This document shows, piece after piece, positions 52,229 through 61,493 of a stretch of DNA of 64,000 nt (position 1 is its first letter; every line of letters starts with the position of its first letter). The notes beneath the pieces are model-generated. The model saw only the letters and a program-made list of their open reading frames with translations. It did no database searches and was not told the DNA's origin. Origin of the DNA: Cristatella mucedo (Eukaryota; Bryozoa; Phylactolaemata; Cristatellidae); contig WPIO01000075.1 of assembly GCA_009760855.2 (NCBI GenBank), positions 1,662,501-1,726,500 of the forward strand, in the 5' to 3' direction. A program made the translations under genes and the position numbers.

Positions 52229-52708
52229 GAAAATGTTCCCGGCGGTTCATTTAATAATACTAGTAAATATAGTTATGTTGGACCAGGTACAAAATTCACA
52301 CGAAAAATGGATGAAGGTTTTACCAGAAATACTGGAATTAATGATCTTAATGCTCGGGCTCACATCCATGATCATACTTGGACGGAGACTGCAACAACAC
52401 CCACTAACACCAGAGCCCAGAAGAACGGAACTTCGTAATTTATCTGATCTTGTTGTTGCTGAATCTCCATTACGTATTGCGTTGGATCCAAGGCACTGGC
52501 GTATGCACGTGACGACTCAAAAACAGTTGCCGCAATCATGGCAGCAAATGCCAAACTTGGTTTAGGATTACTTAATGAATCATTCGCAGTGGATTCCTTA
52601 AAAGATAAAGTATCAAATCCTGCAAGTCTAAATAAAACAAAGAGTTATGCACATAAAATAGTAGATCGAATGTTAAATATTACAAGAAAAAAGATAAAAA
52701 AAAATTAA
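52229..52708 (+). pseudogene. Phospholipase A2-like domain (parvovirus VP1 type)
   Basis: In the frame continuing from the preceding gene, a YVGPGT calcium-loop-like motif (about 52277) is followed some 30 residues later by an Asp-x-x-Ala-Arg-Ala-His-x-His-Asp segment that matches the catalytic HD site of PLA2. Downstream is an Ala-rich helix with a Lys-rich end, closing with TAA 52706-52708. Stops interrupt between 52437 and 52475. In related viruses this activity serves membrane passage during entry. The residue expected to be Tyr after HD appears to be Trp here. Base composition is more GC-rich than the surroundings. Confidence 0.6.
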
Positions 52709-52762
52709 AAACTAAACTCATTTTTGTTTTGTTTTATTGTTATAGGTATATTGTTTTTTTAT

Positions 52763-53251
52763 CTAATAATCTACAGGATTGAATTTATCTAGTTTTTTAT
52801 CAACAACATTATAAACTTTAACTTGTTCTAGCTTTAATCTAATATTAAGTCTTTCTTCTGGATTATAGGTATCTTTAGTTACATATCCGCCATCAAGAAT
52901 ACTAGTAACAGCAAAGTCATTACTAAGTTTTTGAATTACTTCAGCGAAACTACTGAATTTCATTTGTTTGTTCTTTTGATCAAAGATTATACTTGACTTA
53001 GTTCCAAATGCAATTGTTATACCAATAGTTGATCAACTAGACATATCATACCCACTGTATACAAGTTTCATACTTGCTCCATTAGCAATATCTTCTAGCA
53101 CAGGTCTCATATCTTCTGTGACATAGATCCATGCATTACATTAGGGTTTAGAATCTTTACTAATTTTCTCTTCAATATGAACACGAGCTGGTCTTCATTT
53201 GGGAATTACAACAGAAGAATTTTCAAGTACTGTGAATTTTTTATTTTCCAT
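52763..53251 (-). pseudogene. Conserved-looking hypothetical protein with three in-frame stops
   Basis: Starts at ATG 53249-53251 after a TATAGAA motif and stays in one frame to TAG 52763-52765. TGA at 53195-53197, TAA at 53141-53143 and TGA at 53033-53035 interrupt it. Mixed alpha/beta character with a basic patch before the first third. Family not recognised. Confidence 0.5.
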
Positions 53252-53252
53252 T

Positions 53253-53258
53253 TCTATA
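53253..53258 (-). promoter_or_regulatory. TATAGA motif, minus strand
   Basis: TGTATAGAA directly before the ATG at 53249-53251. Confidence 0.6.
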
Positions 53259-53275
53259 CAAGAAAAAGAAAACGT

Positions 53276-53868
53276 TTAAATTAAATTAATAATTCCATTG
53301 TCGATCCAAAATCTGATTCTTGCATTGATTTTAGAAAGATAAGACATCTCTTTCCACAATCCGTTTGATTGTATTCTTGTAGCATAACTGTCTGAAAGCT
53401 TGGTATAACACCAAAATAATGTATTACTTCCGGCATTGGTGGAGCATCGAATGAATCAAAGTAAAAACATTTAGATCCTTCTTTTTTAAGTTCTACCCAG
53501 TGATATATCGCTCGATCTGATTCTCCTGTAAATACAAATAGGACATTCGCTATCTAATGGTTTTGTTAGTTCATCTCTTGCAAAGACACCTCTAAAATTC
53601 TTTATGTCTAATTCTTTTATATAATTATTTATTTCTACATCCATTAACGGTGTTGACTTTACCTTTTTTTTTAGTTTGTCAACGGTCTTTTTAAGTTCTG
53701 CAAGTATTTGTTGTTGATCTTCAACACAAAAACCAACACCACTTCCTAATCTTCTTCCATGACATAGAACACCTTCACCTTTTGATCCTGTTCCTAATCT
53801 TCTACCACGAGATAAATCACCTGTTCCTAATCTTCTACGATGAGACAAAACACCTTCACCAGTACTTC
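53276..53868 (-). pseudogene. Adenain-like maturation cysteine protease
   Basis: The N-terminal part has RRLGTG-type basic repeats and a coiled coil (AELKKTVDKLKKKVK), followed by FRGVFARDELTK, the start of the Polinton/adenovirus protease domain. A frameshift near 53520-53530 leads to the active-site blocks in order: HWVELKKEG with the catalytic His, YFDSF with the acidic residue, and a DCGKRCLSFL block with the nucleophilic Cys. It ends with TAA at 53276-53278. The enzyme processes capsid precursors. The frameshift splits the domain, so it is inactive as it stands. Confidence 0.8.
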
Positions 53869-53990
53869 TTAGTTTACAAACTTTGACTTCTTACTATCAC
53901 AAATAGTACAAATTCCATTAAAAATTGCTCTCATTCTTTTATTTGAATCTACTTCAACATACTGTTCATGAATATTATCAGTTTGTTTTT
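53869..53990 (-). pseudogene. Short zinc-knuckle segment upstream of the protease
   Basis: A minus-strand frame ending in TAA 53869-53871 encodes FNGICTICDSKKSKFV, a CxxC pair that resembles the second half of the small DUF5679-type zinc ribbons of adenovirus-like elements. There is no convincing start codon. A one-base shift would place it in front of the basic repeats of the protease frame. Confidence 0.4.
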
Positions 53991-54027
53991 TTCACTTCAA
54001 ACAATAAATTTAGATATCTATTATAAT

Positions 54028-54711
54028 ATGGTAAAAATGTCGCTAAGAGTTAGAGCTTTTAATTTTGGACAAGATGTAGATACTGGACATAAAGAACCAT
54101 TGCATAAAATACCCATTAGAGCATTATTACTTGGACCAAGTCGAACAGGTAAATCTCAATTAGTAATGAATTGGATATTTTGCGGAATGCTTAATTATGA
54201 TACATGTACAATCATTGCTTCAAGTTTTGATCATAAATTATATAAAGGTCTTATGTCAATGAGTAAAGATAATCCTGCTTATGTTTTGGTTAATGGAGTT
54301 GATTATATGCCTAAAGTTTATTCTTATAGGAATTGTAAGAACGTTGTTGCATTAGATGATTTGATGACAGAAGATCAAACTAAGGTCTTATATTGTTTTA
54401 CTAGAGGTAGATATAACGGATTGAACATATTCTATCTTGCTCAAGGATTTACTAATATTCCTAGAAGAGAAATCAGAAACAATATAAATATGATTATAAT
54501 CTTTAAACAATATAATACTGATACATAGTTCATTCGTGAGTCATATGTTGGCGATATAGATAAGAAACAGTTTAAAAATTGGGTAAACTCTTGTACTAGA
54601 AGTAAATTTAGTTATTGTGTTATTGACTTGACTAAAACAGAATCAAAAGGAAGATTTTCGTCTTTAGATAGTACAGGTAAACAGTTAATAACTATTTTTA
54701 ATTGTATATAG
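54028..54711 (+). pseudogene. A32/FtsK-HerA-type DNA packaging ATPase
   Basis: Open from ATG 54028 to TAG 54526-54528, then in the same frame to TAG 54709-54711. Walker A is LLLGPSRTGKSQ (about residues 33-44) and Walker B is VVALDDLM (about 109-116), followed by a sensor-like NIFYLAQG block. It pumps viral DNA into capsids. Full length would be 227 codons, normal for the group. The single TAG removes the last quarter, which holds an Arg-Ser block likely needed for ring function; otherwise the gene is well kept. Confidence 0.88.
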
Positions 54712-54712
54712 G
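54705..54712 (+). promoter_or_regulatory. TATATAGG motif variant
   Basis: Overlaps the stop of the ATPase gene and precedes the ATG at 54731 by 18 bases. Confidence 0.45.
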
Positions 54713-54730
54713 AAAATAATTAACGGTAAA

Positions 54731-55322
54731 ATGTACGCAAGTAATAACCAACCTTACAGAGGAAGTGTTCAAGAAGCATTAGATTTAGAGAATAAACTTA
54801 CTAATTTAGAAAGTTTACGTGTTGCTAGAATTCTTGATAACAGTCAAGAGATCCAAAGAATTGAGTCAGTAATGCAGCAAGAGATAGAGTAGAACATGAA
54901 TTGAATGAAAGTGCGTTAGAGAAATCAACTGATGATTCTGGTAATGTTGTTATTAATAAACTAAAAAAATGTAGACCTAATCTTGCAATTCAAATGGAAC
55001 ATAATGAAGAAATACAAAAAGCATTGGTTTATGATGCTATCGAATATGGAGACAAACTAAAAAGCTTGATGAATAGTATGAATTTAGATTATAAAGACCA
55101 GTGTAAAAATATACTAGAATACGAAGAAGAAATAAAAAAGTATTAGATCAAGCGCAAAAAGTAATAGAAGAAAAATCAACCTCTGATATTACAAGAGCAT
55201 TTTCAAGAGCCATCGATGCATTCAATAAAGGATATCCTAAGAAATCTCCATATATAATTAACGAAGCAATTACAAATGCTCCTAATAATAAAACAATGAA
55301 ATATCTCAAAGATACCAGATAA
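54731..55322 (+). pseudogene. Coiled-coil structural protein, frameshifted
   Basis: ATG at 54731 begins a Glu/Gln/Lys-rich helix. A frameshift near 54883 and another in an A-run near 55133 divide the gene; blocks continue to TAA 55320-55322. The middle part (54901-55146) is an intact 81-codon frame. Position between the ATPase and minor capsid genes suggests a virion or assembly protein. Not recognised. Confidence 0.5.
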
Positions 55323-55869
55323 GCAATTGTATGCTGATATTCTTAGCGTTTATCCTTCTACCTGTGCACGAAGGAGAAGAAAAGCAAGAATGCAAGAATG
55401 CAAGAAGTGAAAGAAGATGAACCACTTGCAATCACTGCTCCTGCTGTTCCTTCTGATAAAGACATTCTTCTTGAACTCGCTTCTAAAGGTGATGTATCTG
55501 GAAATGCAAGAGATACTATAATAAATATTAATGAGAAAAAGAAAAACAAACTTGATGGTGCTCTTTTCAAAGTCTTTTCAATATTATATCTAAAGAAAAA
55601 AAGAGCAGAAAAAGAAGAAACAAATTTTGAATTATCTTAATCAAAGGTTTAACCCAAAAGCAGTTGGGCAAGGAGTAGAGATAGTTTCATTAGTTGTAAG
55701 TAGCGAAAAAGAAGCATTCGATAGGATTGATTTATGGCTTCGTGAACTTGCTGCGGGGAATAGAGGTGTAATCAGTTCTATCAGTTCTGCTGTTGATTAT
55801 CTTGCTTGATCTCGAAAAGCTCCAAAGAGCTATGTTGCAAAAATAAACAACCTTGCATATAATATATAG
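55300..55869 (+). pseudogene. Basic-to-helical protein, frameshifted
   Basis: Overlaps the end of the previous frame and starts with a KQLYADILSVYPS block followed by an Arg/Lys cluster (RRRRKARMQE). A GCAAGAAT slippage repeat at 55387-55404 shifts the frame. Open frames at 55398-55640 and 55627-55809 then follow, with a TGA at 55807 and a further 19 codons to TAG 55867-55869. It could be one gene with the preceding frame. Function unknown. Confidence 0.45.
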
Positions 55870-55870
55870 A
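55863..55870 (+). promoter_or_regulatory. TATATAGA motif before minor capsid gene A
   Basis: One base before an ATA that occupies the start position at 55872-55874. Confidence 0.6.
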
Positions 55871-55871
55871 A

Positions 55872-56721
55872 ATAAGTGATTTGTTAAAAAGTGTTAACGA
55901 TATATTTAAGAGTGTTGAAAGTATTAGAAAATCTAGTCAAGCAAGTAAAGAAGGATATGTTTTAAATATAATTGGTACTGCTAATCCTATTAAAGCAAGC
56001 TTCAATACATCAATATTGTTAAGAAATAAAGAGTTTAAGATTTGCTTTAAGAAGTTCAGTGGAACTAGCTTTATTAAAAATATAACTGAATCTAATAATA
56101 AATTTTTTTATAGAATAGCTGGAGGATCAGAACAAAAAATAAAAATTAAACCTGGAATGTATACTGTAATTACAGATGATTTGAGTATTGGTGTTCCAGA
56201 TATAATTACTAATTCAGTTACACAATCTGGAGCTAAAACTGATAAATTTGTTCTTACTTATGATAGTGCTACTGTTAATTCATCGATTAGTATGCCTGTT
56301 GCTTGGACATTTTTTGCTAGTAAAAGGATATCAACTATGCTTGGTTTTACTAGTGCTGCTTATACAACTGATCCAAAAATTTTAGAAATGTATCCTGATA
56401 TTACTCCTTTTGTTTGTGTACCAAGCACAAAGTTTACTTCTGAAAAAGAAATCTATATGTCAAATTCAAGTACAATACTTGTAAGTTGTAATTTAGTTGC
56501 CAGTGGAACAAGTTTTATAAATGGAAGAGAAACACAAGTATTAAGAAGTTTTCCTTATGAGTTCTATCAATGGGAAAGGACGATATATGAACCAAATACT
56601 CTTGAATACCATTATGCAGCAAGTTATGCTATTTCATATTTCAAATATAGAAATTACTGTTACTGATCAGAATTTGAATATATTAGATTTTTGTTTACAA
56701 GAAATTATTGTTGTTATATAA
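55872..56721 (+). pseudogene. Minor capsid (penton-like, single jelly-roll) protein A
   Basis: The frame is open from 55872 to about 56640 and shows the penton pattern of Polintons: an IKPGMYTVITDDLSIGV strand pair, a LGFTS segment near residue 155, a VSCNLVASGTSFINGRETQV block, and, after a frameshift near 56635, a terminal NIEITVTDQNLNILDF strand ending in TAA 56719-56721. The start position reads ATA, with the TATATAGA motif intact. It forms the vertices of the capsid. The TGA at 56664 lies in the shifted frame and is not its natural end. Confidence 0.7.
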
Positions 56722-56745
56722 ATTCTTGAAGTTTAATATAAGAAA

Positions 56746-57648
56746 ATGTCAATAAGATTAACTGGAACAAGCAGTTCAAAATCAAAAACATTAATTCCAC
56801 CACCTATGCTCGGATCTGGTTCAGGTTATAATACAATTGGTTTACGAAGAGTAGAGTTTACTTATACTAATAAATGTATATCAAATGTTTTTACTGGTTT
56901 AAATGATAAACTTTGGTTTAGATGGAGTATAACTTATATAACTAATACATATATTGCAATTGTTTCTGGTTATTATGATTCAAATAAAATTGTTGCTGCT
57001 CTAAATAAAGCATTATCAGAACCTCAACAAAAGACTATTGTTGCTCAAAATGGATCAGCATCAAAATCAATGAATAATGCTTTTTTATGATACAACAAAA
57101 AGAAATAGTACAGGTATAAAATTTAGTGTTAATACAGATGATAGAATATTATTGCAAGTAGTTGGTGATTATGTCGTTCTATTTGGAAGTAATTCAAAAG
57201 TTGCTCTAAGTTCAATTGGAGATACTTTAGGTTTTAATTCAAATCAACAAGGAACATTTGATAGTTCACATGTGGGCGGAACACCATATGAATCAATAGA
57301 AAAAGCAATGTATTTAGCTGGTATTTTTAAAGCATGGAATTAAATGGTATTACAAGATAATAAATGAATACGATGGATAAGTGTTGATTGTGACTTAGTT
57401 GATCTTTTTAAGAATTATATAGAAAGAAGAAAAAGGTTTTAGAACAATCTACTTCTTTATATATTATTGATATTGATTATATCAATCCTGGTGATAAAGT
57501 TGATTTACACATTCCTAATACATTGTACATGCCAACACATGGTGATGTTAATGCAATAAGTAGTTTTAAAATAGGATTAAGTGATCAAAATGGAAATGCT
57601 GTAAATATTATTACTGATGTAGTTGCGACAATAGAAATTTTAAAGTAA
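56746..57648 (+). pseudogene. Minor capsid (penton-like, single jelly-roll) protein B
   Basis: ATG 56746 follows AATATAAGAAA. Blocks in order: a Gly/Ser-rich start, a YYDSNKIVAALNKAL helix, a frameshift near 57070, a LGFNSNQQG segment near 57230, TAA at 57341-57343, TGA at 57365-57367, another frameshift near 57440, and a terminal FKIGLSDQNGNAVNII strand ending in TAA 57646-57648. The end is homologous to that of protein A, so the element carries two penton-like genes in tandem. Confidence 0.6.
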
Positions 57649-57657
57649 TAAAAAACA

Positions 57658-57807
57658 ATGGGTAGTTATGCGAGAGTTGGTCATACTAGAATTCGTGGAG
57701 GTAAATATCACGGACATGGATTACTTGATAAAGTAATTGATGGTGTTACTAAAGTTGCACCAATTGTAACTGAATTAACAATCTATAAGTATGAATATTG
57801 CAAATAA
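57658..57807 (+). CDS. Small Gly/His-rich basic protein (core-peptide-like)
   Basis: A 49-codon frame from ATG 57658 to TAA 57805-57807. The N-terminus is RIRGGKYHGHGLLDKV, resembling short basic core or pX-like peptides found before the capsid gene in related elements. The true C-terminus may lie in a shifted frame. Low certainty on role. Confidence 0.4.
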   Translation: MGSYARVGHTRIRGGKYHGHGLLDKVIDGVTKVAPIVTELTIYKYEYCK

Positions 57808-58080
57808 GGGTGTTGATACGCATCAAGCAAGACAAATTACTGAACTACAAACCAAGAAAAGAAAAGATAGATCAAGATCATGCTATTAAGCGTAGAGAGA
57901 TGGATGATAAACTTAAAGAAGAAAGAAGAAAGAAGAAAGAAAGAACTTGAATATGAACTTGAGAAGAAAAGAAAATACTAAGATTATGATAGAAAGATGA
58001 AAGAGATGGATTTTGAATTAAAACGTATTATGCTTGAGAAGGTCAATAAAAAATCTAAAAAAAAGTAGAAAAGCTAAAAT
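57790..58080 (+). pseudogene. Lys/Glu-rich coiled-coil remnant
   Basis: Several frames together encode a charged coiled coil (NIANKGVDTHQARQITELQ, then purine-rich KEERRKKKE and a FELKRIMLEKVNKK block). Frameshifts occur in GAAAGAAGAAAG runs near 57925. It may be the continuation of the preceding small gene. Confidence 0.4.
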
Positions 58081-58261
58081 GGAAGAAGAACCAGAAGTTA
58101 AAGACTATTCAGAGACTCTAAAAGAGAATGATCCAAAGGCATATAGAGAAATAGAAAACGTAATTAGCACTAAAGCTGTTGCTCCTTATGTTAGATCACG
58201 GTTATGGTGAAAATATGAAGAAAAAATAGGAGCTGGATTATATATTCAAAGTAGAAAATAA
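58079..58261 (+). pseudogene. Small acidic protein before the capsid gene, one in-frame TGA
   Basis: ATG 58079, in-frame TGA at 58208-58210, TAA at 58259-58261. Sixty codons in all. The C-terminal IGAGLYIQSRK is a hydrophobic/basic tail. Not recognised. Confidence 0.45.
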
Positions 58262-58275
58262 TTTTTGTTTTTTTT

Positions 58276-58283
58276 TATATAGA
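58276..58283 (+). promoter_or_regulatory. TATATAGA motif of the major capsid gene
   Basis: Seven bases before the ATG at 58291, preceded by a T-rich run. Confidence 0.7.
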
Positions 58284-58290
58284 GAAGAAA

Positions 58291-59812
58291 ATGGCAAGTG
58301 CACCTATCGATAGTATACTTGAATTGGGAGATAATGAGTTTCCTGATTATAAACTTTGAGATTATCAATTCAGAGAGTTTTATCAAGCTAACGGTAACGA
58401 AACTGATAGCATTTCTAGTAAACTAGTTGCATTCATTGTTCCTGGTCCTGGTGAACAACAAACGTGCTATGTCCTATCTGATGGCTATCTTCTACTTGAA
58501 GGTCAACTGCAAGCACAAACTGCTGCTGGTGGTGCTTTTGCTGCCCCAGCTAGAGCTCTTTCTGTTGGATTTGCTAACAATGCTGGTGCATGGATGTTTA
58601 ACAGTATGAGAGTTAGACTTGGTGCTGAAGAAATTGAAAGCCTTCCTCTTGCACAAGGTGTTGGAACTGTTTCAACGTTAATGGGTCTACTTTGCTATCC
58701 AAACGATTACAATAGAACTGAAGGTCTTGCAACAGGATGGAAAAATGATAAAGCGATGAGCTCAATGGAAGATATGTATACGAATCCCACTCCATATGTT
58801 AGTCCTGCTGCTTCTGGAGCTACTGATAAAAACATTGGTTTCGTTTATAGAAGGGGTGTTATAAACAACCTTGTTGATGAAAATGGAAACTTTAGTATTA
58901 CTCTTCCACTATCAAGAATGTCTGTTTTTTGTGCTGACATGAATACAATTCTTTGTAATATTTCATTTACATTTGAAATGACAAGAGTTGGCGGATTTGA
59001 TAAAGATGCTATTCTAACTGGAGCATCTGGTGCTAATAATGATTTGATTTCAAGAAATATTACTGCCGCTGCTGATGGAACTTGGAATGCTTTCAAAATC
59101 GCAATGACAAAAATGAGTTTGTCATTCCATGTGTTGTATCAAAAGAAAGTATCCAAAGAGCACTTGCAGATATCTCAAGTGAGAGATCAAAGAAAATTAG
59201 ACTAAACTACAGAGCTAGACGCTATGAAAACGCTACAATCACAGCACCCAATCAAACAACTAAATTCACTAAAACTGTATCAGTTCAAAATACAATTGAT
59301 ACAGTTAGATGGTTGATTGTTGCAGCTCAAAGTTATGATAAATATGATAATTACACTGTAAATTCTTGCACTTACAATCATTGTGATATCAAGATTTTTT
59401 CTGTACTTGCTAATGGATCTAAGCAATATCCTTCTGTCCCAAGAGCTAATTTACCAAAATTTGGAAAGTGTGCACCAGCTTATATGGATTTCACGACTTT
59501 CAGAAAACAACACCTTCTTGGTCTTAATGAGGTCACTGAACTAACGTTGGTCACACTCATCCTGAGTGGATGACACTTTGTCCTATTCATGTGGTTGACT
59601 TGCAATACAATGATGAACCTCTTAGAGTAACCTCTAGACTTAATGTAACTATTGAATTTAATAGTGTTAATATTCCTGCTGGAGGTATTCTCATTCACTA
59701 TTTGACTATTTTTGAGAATAGTCCTGAAAAAACAGCAAATGGTAGTGTTGCTAACTTCACTTGCAGTAATGGAATGACTGCTTACGATAGACAAGATTTA
59801 AAAAACTTATAA
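58291..59812 (+). pseudogene. Major capsid protein, double jelly-roll
   Basis: About 505 codons from ATG 58291 to TAA 59810-59812. The N-terminal jelly roll includes a KLVAFIVPG-type strand, GAWMFNSMRVRLGAEEIES and a conserved LPLSRMSVFCADM block (near 58905). The second roll includes VQNTIDTVRWLIVAAQ (about 59284) and ends with a LYNDEP-like strand and an IPAGGILIHYLTIFENS segment. Breaks are an in-frame TGA at 58357-58359 and frameshifts near 59110 and 59548. Length and order fit Polinton/adintovirus capsid proteins that build the icosahedral shell. The stop overlaps the next start (TAATG). Confidence 0.8.
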
Positions 59813-60649
59813 TGACTAAATATAATGCAAAAAAAATTATTCAAGAATCTGATGAGTGGAAGAAAACTATAAGTTTAAATATTGGTGGATCAGAAGTTTA
59901 TTCTGTTTTAGGTAATGATATGGTTTTTTGTTCACAAATAGATTGTAATATAGAATTAATTGCAAATAGAAAACTAAAAAAATATATTTCAAATTCTCAG
60001 CTGATGAGGTTTCCGCAAATGTTATTTGGTAAAGTATTTGAACCTATTGCTAGTAAATATTTAGAAATGAAATTAGATAGAAAGATTGAAAACGCAAATG
60101 ATTGCTTTACTTCTGATGGAGTATACCATAACTCACCTGATGGAATTATAGATGAAGATACAGTAATAGAAATAAAATGTTTATGGATTAGAAGTATAGT
60201 TGTAGAATTTATACCGAAACAATATTCAGCGCAGTGTTTATTAAGATTACATGTACTAAAATTAAGTAGATGCTTCTATAGTGAGTTTGAAATATTCGTT
60301 GAAGGTTTGAATTGTCAAGAAGCACCTAAAGATTATGTAGCGGCTGGAACAGTTAGGATTCCTACAAATTATGTTTTTGATATGCCAATTAGAGAACCAC
60401 TATTCATGTATTTACTTAAAGATGAGAAATACCATGATTTTGAATTTAATATAATATGTGATTATTGTCGTTTTAGCAATAAAAAAGTGTTGGTTTTGAC
60501 ATAAAATATTATATAAAAAAGCTGAGATACATTGTGTTGAAGAAGAAGATCCTTTTGGATTTGCAAGGATTGTTCCAGTAGTTAGAGAAATATTAAATAG
60601 AAGTAAAATACTAATTGATAATTATATAGACAATGAGCAAGTTTCATAG
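59812..60649 (+). pseudogene. YqaJ-type viral exonuclease/recombinase
   Basis: Two hundred and thirty codons are open from ATG 59812. The PD-(D/E)xK nuclease signature is visible: FGKVFEPIASKYLE (helix with Glu), SPDGIIDEDTVIEIKC with catalytic Asp and Glu-x-Lys, and IPKQYSAQCLLRLHV with the Tyr-x-x-Gln motif. The family resects DNA ends for single-strand annealing recombination. TAA at 60502-60504 seems premature: coding character continues in another frame (EEEDPFGFARIVPVVREIL) to TAG 60647-60649, overlapping the next gene's start by 17 bases. The catalytic core itself is uninterrupted. Confidence 0.75.
60623..60630 (+). promoter_or_regulatory. TATATAGA motif of fibre paralogue 4
   Basis: Two bases before the ATG at 60633, inside the coding end of the exonuclease gene. 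Confidence 0.65.
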
Positions 60650-61493
60650 TGAAGATTTCGTATCAAAATTTAATGGTATTATCCTGTCTCATTTAAATGC
60701 AAATGGAGATATAATTATAAATTTATCAAATCCAATTAATGATTCTGATTCAGTAACAAAATCATATGCAGACATAAACATTGTTGTTAATTCAGCAGGC
60801 TGACTTAATCGTGCTGGTAAAACAATTACTAATCTGGAACGAGGTGTAAATCTAACTGATAGAGTTAATGTTAGTCAAATAAATAACTATGTTATAAGAA
60901 CTGGCGATAAAATGCTGGGAGACTTAAACATGAATAGTTTTGCTATAACGTCCAATTATTGGAATTCAGGTAATGCTAAACCAGAAGTATTAAATGATGA
61001 TTATTGTGTGACATATGGTGGAATGAAAAGAGATGTATGCCTTTCAACGCATTTCCTTTAACAAAAAATATTGGTATGGGTGGTTATTCAATAACAAAGG
61101 TTGCGGAGCCTGCTAATCCTTCTGACGTTGCAACTCAATCTTAGGTAGATAAAACAGTTAAACAATAACAGAAGTAATAGCTATCTCAATGGATGTTAAT
61201 TCAAAGAATTCAATTTTAAACCTTTCAGCACCTTATTCATGGACACATAAAACAGCTCTACCTTAAATGATATTAAATATTATGGTTGTTGAAGCATCAA
61301 ATTGTGTGTTTCTAAAACCTAATAGTGATAAAACAGTTGTATCTGGAGATGTAAGAGCAATAAATACTTCTCCAATAGGTGTTGACTTAAAGTATCATGT
61401 ATATTTACTAGATTGCCGACAGACTATTACTTCATTGATAGTAACTCTTTTAACTTGTTACTTTACGTTTACCTTTAACAAGAGGAAATAGTT
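60633..61493 (+). pseudogene. Tail-fibre-like protein, paralogue 4 (plus strand)
   Basis: Begins at ATG 60633. Fibre-shaft repeats are visible as ILSHLNANGDIIINLSNPI followed by NDSDSVTKSYAD, then TGDKMLGDLNMNSFAITSN and, after a frameshift near 61055, SITKVAEPANPSDVATQ. In-frame TGA at 60801-60803 and TAG at about 61143 break the gene. A C-terminal domain of beta character follows (61267-61490). It lies on the opposite strand to paralogues 1-3 and about 10 kb away. Confidence 0.7.

Noticed and set aside
56664-56666. TGA as a possible recoded Trp at the end of minor capsid gene A
   Set aside because: The expected C-terminal strand is found in another frame, so a frameshift upstream explains it better.
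58427-58609. Alternative frame at the start of the capsid gene
   Set aside because: Hydrophobic shadow frame overlapping the recognised capsid frame.
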